Shown here piece by piece: positions 6,192 to 10,984 of a stretch of DNA of 10,984 nucleotides; position 1 is the first letter of the stretch, and each line of letters begins with the position of its first letter. Origin of the DNA: CABHOJ01 sp965649545 (GTDB lineage: Bacteria > Pseudomonadota > Gammaproteobacteria > Burkholderiales > Methylophilaceae); the NCBI GenBank assembly GCA_965649545.1, contig CBFGLF010000059.1, positions 1 to 10,984 of the forward strand, written 5' to 3'. Made by a program: the position numbers and the translations under genes. The notes under the pieces are model-generated. The model was not told the DNA's origin and did no database searches. It saw only the letters and a program-made list of their open reading frames with translations.

Positions 6192-7226
6192 CTAGTCCTG
6201 CAGTTTCCAGGCGATCGTTTGCCCGGCACGGAACGGCACCAGCGATTCCGCCCCCAGCTGCAGTTCGTCAGCCACGGTCCAGCTTTCCTTCAACAGGGTG
6301 ATGCGGTCTTGGTTGCGCGGCAAGCCGTAGAAATCCGCCCCGTAAAAGCTGGCGAAAGCCTCGAGCTTATCGAGCGCGTTGGCCTGCTCGAACACCTCGG
6401 CATATAACTCGATCGCAGCATGCGCGGTGTACATGCCGGCGCAGCCGCAAGCCGACTCCTTGGCCGACTTGGGGTGCGGAGCACTGTCCGTACCGAGGAA
6501 GAACTTGGCGCTACCTGAGGTCGCCGCACGCACCAGCGCCAGGCGATGTTCTTCGCGTTTCAATACGGGCAAGCAGTAATGGTGGGGGCGCATGCCGCCG
6601 GCGAACATGGCATTGCGGTTCATCAACAGGTGGTGGGCGGTGATGGTGGCACCGATATGTGCAGGGGCAGCGGCCACGAACTCGGCCGCATCCCGGGTGG
6701 TGATGTGCTCGAACACCACCTTCAATCCAGGATAGCGCTCGACCAAAGGGCGCATGTGGCGGTCGATGAACACCCGCTCGCGGTCGAAGACATCGATATC
6801 GGCATCGGTCACCTCGGCATGGACCAGTAGCGGCATGCCGTGTTTTTCCATGGCGGCCAGTGCGGCACCGCATCTATCGAGACTGGTGACCCCGGAATCG
6901 GAATTGGTGGTAGCTCCGGCAGGATAGAGCTTCACCCCATGGATGAAACCGCTGGCCTTGGCTTCGGCGATCTCCTGCACGGGGGTGTTGTCGGTGAGAT
7001 AGAGCGTCATCAACGGCTCGAACTTGCGGCCAGGCGGCACAGCGTCGACGATGCGCTGGCGATAAGCGGCGGCATGCGCGGTCGTGGTGACAGGTGGCCT
7101 CAGGTTAGGCATGACGATGGCGCGCGCGAATTGTCGGGCCGTATCCGGCAGCACGGAGCGCAAGGCATCGCCATCGCGCAGGTGCAAGTGCCAGTCATCA
7201 GGACGGGTGATGGTCAGTTTATTCAT
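6192..7226 (-). CDS. pyrC: PyrC, class II dihydroorotase
   Basis: This zinc amidohydrolase closes carbamoyl-aspartate to dihydroorotate, step three of pyrimidine synthesis. The 344 residues match the short class II form (E. coli PyrC, 348). The metal ligands line up with E. coli at an offset of three: H13 and H15 in DWHLHLRDG, carboxylated K99 in HGVKLYPAGAT, H136 in LLVHAEV, H174 in VFEHI and catalytic D247 in LGTDSAPH. The flexible-loop region NRNAMFAGGMRPHHYC is also present. The ATG at 7226 lies inside the end of rsmI (8-base overlap), so translation is probably coupled. The aminotransferase follows after 2 bases. No pyrimidine-responsive leader is visible, as expected for an internal operon gene. 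Confidence 0.97.
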   Translation of the reverse strand: MNKLTITRPDDWHLHLRDGDALRSVLPDTARQFARAIVMPNLRPPVTTTAHAAAYRQRIVDAVPPGRKFEPLMTLYLTDNTPVQEIAEAKASGFIHGVKLYPAGATTNSDSGVTSLDRCGAALAAMEKHGMPLLVHAEVTDADIDVFDRERVFIDRHMRPLVERYPGLKVVFEHITTRDAAEFVAAAPAHIGATITAHHLLMNRNAMFAGGMRPHHYCLPVLKREEHRLALVRAATSGSAKFFLGTDSAPHPKSAKESACGCAGMYTAHAAIELYAEVFEQANALDKLEAFASFYGADFYGLPRNQDRITLLKESWTVADELQLGAESLVPFRAGQTIAWKLQD

Positions 7227-8073
7227 GGTCTCGGGATTGTAATGTCAGTGCAAAATCGTATAAGGCGTTTTTTTTCAAACCGGTGATCTCGGTGGCCAAT
7301 TTTACCGCTTGCTTGAGCGGAAGATCGGCCATCAGGAGCTTGAGGATGCGTTCAGCTTCCTCGCCGATACCTTCCAATGGCTTTTCCGGTGCCGGTTCTA
7401 CCAACAGCACGAACTCACCCCGCTGCTGGTTGCTGTCGCTTTCCAGCCAGGCGGTGGCTGCGCCGAGCACACAGCGATGGAAGGTCTCGAAGGTCTTGGT
7501 GAGCTCGCGTGCGATGGTCAGGCGACGTTCACCGCCCAGTATGTTCGCCATGTCCGCCACGCTCTCCAGCACACGATGCGGCGCTTCATAGAACACCAGG
7601 GTGCTGGGCAAGGGTTTCAAGCCTTCCAGTGCACGTCGGCGTTGTGCGCCGCTGGCCGGCAGGAAGCCGTAGAACGTGAACCCCGGGGTAAGGATGCCGG
7701 CTGCGGAAAGTGCCGTGATCACCGCACTGGCCCCGGGGATCGGCACGATGGTGATGCCTGCATCACGCACCTTGTCGACGACCACTGCACCAGGGTCGCT
7801 GATACCCGGCGTCCCGGCATCGGTCACCAGCGCGATGGACTCGCCGGTCTGCAGGCGATGCAACAGCAACTCGGCGGACTTATGTTCGTTGTGCTCGTGC
7901 ACCGCGATAAGCTTCTTCTGGATCGCAAAATGGGCAAGCAATCCCGAGGTGTGGCGGGTATCCTCCGCTGCGATGGCGTCCACTGTCCTGAGCACCTCCA
8001 GCGCACGCAGGGTGATGTCCTGCAGGTTTCCAATCGGCGTGGCTACCACATATAATGTGCCGCTATGGCTCAA
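7219..8073 (-). CDS. rsmI: RsmI, 16S rRNA (cytidine-1402-2'-O)-methyltransferase
   Basis: RsmI (YraL) is a tetrapyrrole-methylase-fold enzyme that 2'-O-methylates C1402 of 16S rRNA, complementing RsmH encoded 3.5 kb away. The 284 residues show GTLYVVATPIGNL (5-17), IAAEDTRHT (34-42), VHEHNE (58-63), LVTDAGTPGISDPG (82-95), VPIPGASAVITALS (110-123), FYGFLP, FYEAPHR and ARELTKTFET. The start is TTG at 8073: an in-frame TAG lies two codons upstream, the next possible start would remove GTLYVV, and AGGCGAG lies 6 bases before. It is first in a minus-strand operon with pyrC. Its first three codons overlap the lpoA start on the opposite strand, so its promoter must lie within lpoA; I found no convincing one there. 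Confidence 0.96.
   Translation of the reverse strand: MSHSGTLYVVATPIGNLQDITLRALEVLRTVDAIAAEDTRHTSGLLAHFAIQKKLIAVHEHNEHKSAELLLHRLQTGESIALVTDAGTPGISDPGAVVVDKVRDAGITIVPIPGASAVITALSAAGILTPGFTFYGFLPASGAQRRRALEGLKPLPSTLVFYEAPHRVLESVADMANILGGERRLTIARELTKTFETFHRCVLGAATAWLESDSNQQRGEFVLLVEPAPEKPLEGIGEEAERILKLLMADLPLKQAVKLATEITGLKKNALYDFALTLQSRDHE
8027..8056 (+). promoter_or_regulatory. Predicted lpoA promoter inside rsmI, possibly giving a leaderless mRNA
   Basis: A perfect TATAAT at 8051-8056 is preceded at 18 bases by TTTCCA (8027-8032, 4 of 6 to TTGACA). Transcription would start about 8062-8065, on or next to the lpoA ATG at 8065. The bases before that ATG contain no Shine-Dalgarno sequence, which agrees with a leaderless transcript. 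The element lies within rsmI codons 6-16. Confidence 0.5.
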
Positions 8074-9765
8074 CGTCTACTCGCCTTTCTGTTACTGCAT
8101 TGTGTATTCATCACCGGCCTGCAAGCCGCAGACACCGGGGATGCAAAGAATCAGGGGGCGAAACGCACGCCCGAATCGGTGTTCCTCGAAGGACAGACCT
8201 GCCTGCAGGCTGCGGATCTGGCGTGTGCCCAGTTGTCGCAGAATCGCATCCCAGCCCAATCCGCGTATGCCAAATTGCTGGCCGGCAATATCGCTGCGGC
8301 ACAGGGAGATTTCGACCAGGCGTTCCGCTTGTTATTACCGCTGCAAGCCAATCGATCGCTGACCAAACCGGCCCTCGCAAGTTTACACGCAAGCCTCGGT
8401 CTAGCCTATGAGAACCAGCCCGATCTCCTGCGTGCGCTCGAGCAATACGCCAAGGCCGCCGATCATCTGGTCGAAGCCAAGGCGATCGAGCAGAACGACC
8501 AGCGTATCTGGCAACTCTTGAACCGATCCAGCCGCGGCGACCTGATCGATATCCGCGGGGAGAGCTATGACACCACCATTCAGGGCTGGATCGACCTCGC
8601 CCTGGCAGCGCAGTCGCTCGCCGATGACCCCGCCGCCATCAGCGGTTGGCGCAAGGCATACCCTGATCATGAGGCACGGGCTTTCGCCAAACGCCAATTC
8701 GGCGCCGAGCCCGCGATTGCCGCTACCAGCAATGCTGGCCAGCTCTCGAAAGCAGACGCTAAACCAGCCCCATCCGCCAAACAGCTCCAAGGCCCGATCG
8801 CCCTGTTGCTGCCTTTCGGTGTCGAGAGCTTCTACCCCGCTTCGGACGCGATCGAGCGAGGGTTCGTGGCCGCGCAGAGCCAGCATGGAGACGGCAATGA
8901 AGTCAGGATCTATGCGACCAACGGCAGCAAGGAAGAGATCGAGAACGTCTATGCCAAGGCCATTAGCGAAGGCGCCGCGTATGTACTGGGCCCGTTGACC
9001 CGGGACGAATCGACGGCATTGGCTACGACCACGGCAGCACGTCAGGACAACCCGCCGCTTACCCTCGCCCTCAATCAGCCTGAGGCCACTGCGGCGAATG
9101 CAGGCTTCTTTAGCTTCGGCCTGTCGATCGAATCCGAGGTCGCCCAGATCGTCAGGCTCGCACGCAACGCCGGCATGCAAACCGCGACCATCGTATCGAG
9201 CGGCAGTCCGGTCGCCGCACGTACCGCCAAGGCCTTTCATGATGCCTGGCAGCAAGATGGCGGCGAGATCCTGATCCAGACGGGCCCCGGTGAGACCAAG
9301 GCCTTAGGCGAGGTACGTGAGGAGATCAAGGCACGGCCAGCCGACTTCATCTTCTTCTGTGCGAACGCGGAAGAAGCCAGGGCCATCCGACCATTCCTCG
9401 ATGCCGGCACCCCGACCTTCGGTATCTCGCACATCTATTCGGGCCTGGCTTTCGACGCCGCGGATCATGTCATGAACGCCGTACGGTTCGTCGACCTGCC
9501 ATGGATCATCGATCCTGATAACGCCGCGTTCAAGGGCTATCGAGCCGCCGCCGCAGAGCTCCCGCCTGGGGAGATGCAACGCTGGTTCGCGCTAGGCGCC
9601 GATGCCTACGCGATCATGCTGCACTTGAGTACCGCCCCGACCCAGTCGGCGACCATCAACGGACTCACAGGCAAACTGCGCATCTCGCCCAAGGGTGAAG
9701 TCAGCCGGGAGTCAGCGGTCGGACGGTTCTCCCCGACCGGGGTCGTGCTGGAAAGATCGCCTTGA
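8065..9765 (+). CDS. lpoA: LpoA-type penicillin-binding protein activator, apparently not lipidated
   Basis: In E. coli LpoA is an outer-membrane lipoprotein that reaches through peptidoglycan and activates PBP1A. This 566-residue protein has an N-terminal helical, TPR-like domain (about residues 35-215, including GWRKAYPDHEARAFAKRQF, a family-typical segment), a short Ala/Pro/Lys linker (about 220-242) and a C-terminal periplasmic-binding-protein-like domain beginning GPIALLLPFGVES (243-255). The first 21 residues form a signal peptide, with likely cleavage after GLQA. The only early cysteine, C13, follows LLH and is not a usable lipobox, so the protein seems to be secreted soluble rather than lipidated. 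The ATG is the first codon able to start after an in-frame TAA. It overlaps yraN by 4 bases and is divergent from rsmI. Confidence 0.9.
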   Translation: MAQRLLAFLLLHCVFITGLQAADTGDAKNQGAKRTPESVFLEGQTCLQAADLACAQLSQNRIPAQSAYAKLLAGNIAAAQGDFDQAFRLLLPLQANRSLTKPALASLHASLGLAYENQPDLLRALEQYAKAADHLVEAKAIEQNDQRIWQLLNRSSRGDLIDIRGESYDTTIQGWIDLALAAQSLADDPAAISGWRKAYPDHEARAFAKRQFGAEPAIAATSNAGQLSKADAKPAPSAKQLQGPIALLLPFGVESFYPASDAIERGFVAAQSQHGDGNEVRIYATNGSKEEIENVYAKAISEGAAYVLGPLTRDESTALATTTAARQDNPPLTLALNQPEATAANAGFFSFGLSIESEVAQIVRLARNAGMQTATIVSSGSPVAARTAKAFHDAWQQDGGEILIQTGPGETKALGEVREEIKARPADFIFFCANAEEARAIRPFLDAGTPTFGISHIYSGLAFDAADHVMNAVRFVDLPWIIDPDNAAFKGYRAAAAELPPGEMQRWFALGADAYAIMLHLSTAPTQSATINGLTGKLRISPKGEVSRESAVGRFSPTGVVLERSP

Positions 9766-10097
9766 ATCCATCCGGACAGCTGGCGGAAGATCTGGCAGCC
9801 AGCTATCTGAAACGACACGGGCTCAAATTACTCACGAGCAACTATCGCTGTCGCTTTGGCGAGATCGACCTCATCATGCAGGATGGGCCGACGCTGGTGT
9901 TCGTTGAGGTACGCATGCGCAGCAACCCGAACTTCGGCAGTGCCGCGGAGAGCATCACACCAGCCAAACAGAAAAGGCTGATCGTCACCGCGCAGCATTA
10001 CATGCAGCAACATGGCGAGAAGAACAGTCGCTTCGATGCCATCATCATGTCCAGCCTGTCCACGGATGGGATCGAATGGCTCAGGAACGCATTCTGA
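9762..10097 (+). CDS. yraN: YraN family protein (UPF0102), predicted nuclease fold
   Basis: This small cytoplasmic protein belongs to a family that resembles Holliday-junction-resolvase-type endonucleases; its role is not well settled. The 111 residues include GQLAEDLAASYL (5-16), NYRCRFGEIDLIMQDG (27-42) and VFVEVRMRS (46-54). E34, D36, E49 and R51 make up a PD-(D/E)xK-like pattern, with Arg in the last position as in many members. The ending IEWLRNAF is also typical. The start is TTG at 9762, overlapping the lpoA stop as TTGA, with GGAAAG 6 bases upstream; no ATG is available before the conserved GQLAEDLA. It is probably co-transcribed with lpoA. Confidence 0.93.
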   Translation: MNPSGQLAEDLAASYLKRHGLKLLTSNYRCRFGEIDLIMQDGPTLVFVEVRMRSNPNFGSAAESITPAKQKRLIVTAQHYMQQHGEKNSRFDAIIMSSLSTDGIEWLRNAF

Positions 10098-10150
10098 ACA
10101 TGCGGGGGATCGAATCGGCATGGCCTAGCGCAGGCACTGTCCCATGGAGT

Positions 10151-10182
10151 GAACTTCCCATGCGCCAGGCTATCCATATAAT
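10151..10182 (+). promoter_or_regulatory. dolP promoter region: sigma-E-like and sigma-70-like elements superimposed
   Basis: GAACTT (10151-10156) is followed after exactly 16 bases by TCCAT (10173-10177), close to the sigma-E pattern GGAACTT-N16-TCTAA, though the first G of the -35 is a T here. Overlapping it, TTCCCA (10155-10160) and a perfect TATAAT (10177-10182) with 16 bases between form a sigma-70-type candidate. Either would give a leader of about 85-95 bases for dolP. E. coli dolP (yraP) is a known sigma-E target, which makes the first reading attractive. Confidence 0.5.
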
Positions 10183-10216
10183 ACCGATCCAAATGGACTA
10201 TCGATTCCAGTATAAA

Positions 10217-10234
10217 GGCGCGCTATCCTGCGCC
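10217..10234 (+). repeat. Short inverted repeat in the dolP leader
   Basis: GGCGC (10217-10221) and GCGCC (10230-10234) pair around 8 bases. It lies in the predicted 5' leader, 38 bases before the dolP ATG, and directly follows a further -10-like TATAAA (10211-10216). It may be a leader hairpin or operator half-sites; function unknown. Confidence 0.35.
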
Positions 10235-10272
10235 ACCAACCCAAGACACTCATACAAGGCAGGAGCACACTG

Positions 10273-10857
10273 ATGCAAGCAAATCTCAAAGCGGCGCTGA
10301 CGCAATCCGCACTGGTCATCCTGATGGCGACCCAACTCACCGCTTGTTTGCCGGCGGTCGTCGGTGGCGCAGCCGCAGGTGGCGTGATGGCCGCCGACCG
10401 TCGTACGTCCGGCATCTACATTGAAGACCAGGGCATCGAGATCAAGGCGGAGAAGAACATCAAGGACCAGCTCGGCGACAAGATCCATGTCAACGTCACC
10501 AGCTATAACCGCAATGTGCTGATCACCGGCGAAGCCGATGACGAGGCCACGAAGGCCAAGGCCGAAGCCATCGTCAAGGCAGTGGATAACGTCAAGCACG
10601 TGACCAACGAGCTGGCGATCGACATGAAAAGCACCATCAGCAATCGCAACAACGACGCCTACGTGACCTCCAAGGTCAAGGCACGCATGTTGAAGGAAGG
10701 CCGATTCCCTGCCAACTACGTCAAGGTGGTCACCGAATCCTCCGTGGTCTACCTGATGGGTCTTGTGACCAAGCAGGAAGCAGAGGATGCCGTCGAGATC
10801 GCCAGTGGAACCGATGGCGTCTACCGCGTGGTCAAGGTGTTTGAATACATCGACTGA
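10273..10857 (+). CDS. dolP: DolP (YraP) family outer-membrane lipoprotein with two BON domains
   Basis: In E. coli DolP is an outer-membrane lipoprotein that binds anionic phospholipid at division sites and supports envelope integrity and BAM function. This 194-residue protein (E. coli 191) has a lipoprotein signal peptide ending in the lipobox LTAC, with C25 the lipidated residue; Leu at +2 does not signal inner-membrane retention. A Gly/Ala-rich segment VVGGAAAGGVMAADRRTSG follows, as in the E. coli protein. BON domain 1 spans about residues 47-117 (INVTSYN-like HVNVTSYNRNVLITGE) and BON domain 2 about 126-194 (VKVVTESSVVYLMGLVTKQEA). AGGAG (10261-10265) is 7 bases before the ATG. It has its own promoter candidates in the 175-base gap after yraN. 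Confidence 0.94.
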   Translation: MQANLKAALTQSALVILMATQLTACLPAVVGGAAAGGVMAADRRTSGIYIEDQGIEIKAEKNIKDQLGDKIHVNVTSYNRNVLITGEADDEATKAKAEAIVKAVDNVKHVTNELAIDMKSTISNRNNDAYVTSKVKARMLKEGRFPANYVKVVTESSVVYLMGLVTKQEAEDAVEIASGTDGVYRVVKVFEYID

Positions 10858-10865
10858 CAGCCTGA

Positions 10866-10890
10866 TATAATCCGTTGAATACCAACGGAT
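10866..10890 (+). promoter_or_regulatory. -10-like TATAAT overlapped by a perfect 8-bp inverted repeat
   Basis: TATAAT (10866-10871) is followed immediately by ATCCGTTG (10870-10877), a 5-base loop, then CAACGGAT (10883-10890), a perfect 8-bp dyad. It lies between the dolP stop (10857) and the next ATG (10908). There is no T tract after it, so a standard terminator is unlikely; an operator over the promoter of the next gene fits better. The -35 is weak (TTGAAT at 10841-10846, 19-base spacing). Confidence 0.5.
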
Positions 10891-10907
10891 ACGCAGAAGA
10901 ACGCATC

Positions 10908-10984
10908 ATGAGCAACGACACACCGCCCCTGGCGAACGAGATCATCATTGAAGGCCTGACCCGTGCGGGCAAACCCTTTCGTCC
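10908..10984 (+). CDS. DUF3579-like protein, N-terminal 25 residues (cut by window edge)
   Basis: Only the start is visible: ATG at 10908 with AGAAG (10895-10899) 8 bases upstream, encoding MSNDTPPLANEIIIEGLTRA and then GKPFRP. The pattern of a hydrophobic strand (EIIIEGLT) followed by xxGKxFRP is what I know from the N-terminus of DUF3579 proteins, small betaproteobacterial proteins of unknown function. Too little is present to confirm this. Being the only open frame after the dyad at 10870-10890, it is probably a separate transcription unit from dolP. Confidence 0.6.
   Translation, partial: MSNDTPPLANEIIIEGLTRAGKPFR

Noticed and set aside
5389..6195. 268-residue plus-strand frame antisense to the aminotransferase
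   Set aside because: The opposite frame has a complete class V aminotransferase with the PLP lysine; this one shows no motif.
7309..8055. 248-residue plus-strand frame antisense to rsmI
   Set aside because: RsmI is complete and well conserved on the other strand; the antisense product has no recognisable fold signature.
8401..9255. 284-residue minus-strand frame inside lpoA
   Set aside because: It is antisense to a continuous LpoA reading frame and its translation is low in identifiable structure; codon-phase shadow is the simpler explanation.
10076..10273. 65-residue plus-strand frame bridging yraN and dolP, considered as a diaA remnant
   Set aside because: It overlaps the yraN end in another frame and has no SIS-domain resemblance; the region is better explained by promoter elements.
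1..10984. CRISPR arrays, tRNA genes, insertion sequences, phage or defence genes
   Set aside because: I looked for spaced repeats, terminal inverted repeats, integrase or transposase motifs and tRNA-like sequences and saw none. Nearly all bases are covered by housekeeping genes.

Overview
The window is a stretch of ordinary chromosome from a betaproteobacterium with moderately high GC. Three things point there: the dcw cluster directly downstream of a bacterial type-A RNase P RNA gene, the rsmI<>lpoA-yraN-dolP neighbourhood, and a final gene whose N-terminus looks like DUF3579, a family I associate with Betaproteobacteria. A family within Nitrosomonadales is possible, but I cannot fix the genus.

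Left part (1-4310, minus strand): the start of the division and cell wall (dcw) cluster, in the order mraZ-rsmH-ftsL-ftsI-murE, with murE cut by the window edge. Neighbouring genes touch or overlap by about 4 bases, except for a 4-base gap between rsmH and ftsL, so the set reads as one translationally coupled operon. Upstream of mraZ are four GTGGRG boxes spaced exactly 10 bases apart, the pattern expected for autoregulation by MraZ. They run from the -10 element into the leader. The -35 element lies in the loop of a rho-independent-type hairpin that probably ends transcription arriving from rnpB.

Middle (4310-8073, minus strand): rnpB (RNase P RNA) with a well-placed -10; an unannotated 45-residue two-helix membrane ORF; and a compact operon rsmI-pyrC-aminotransferase, which makes a 16S rRNA methyltransferase, class II dihydroorotase and an alanine/serine-glyoxylate aminotransferase.

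Right part (8065-10984, plus strand): lpoA (PBP1A activator), yraN, dolP (BON-domain outer-membrane lipoprotein) and the start of a DUF3579 gene. This matches the E. coli yraL-yraM-yraN-yraO-yraP order, except that yraO/diaA is absent. rsmI and lpoA are divergent and their 5' ends overlap by 9 bases. A perfect TATAAT sits only 8 bases before the lpoA ATG, which suggests a leaderless message.

The common theme is envelope growth: septal peptidoglycan synthesis (FtsI, FtsL, MurE), its regulator (MraZ), two 16S rRNA methyltransferases (RsmH, RsmI), and outer-membrane or periplasmic support factors (LpoA, DolP). I see no mobile element, CRISPR array, tRNA, phage gene or defence system. The novel material is small: the 45-residue membrane ORF and several regulatory arrangements.
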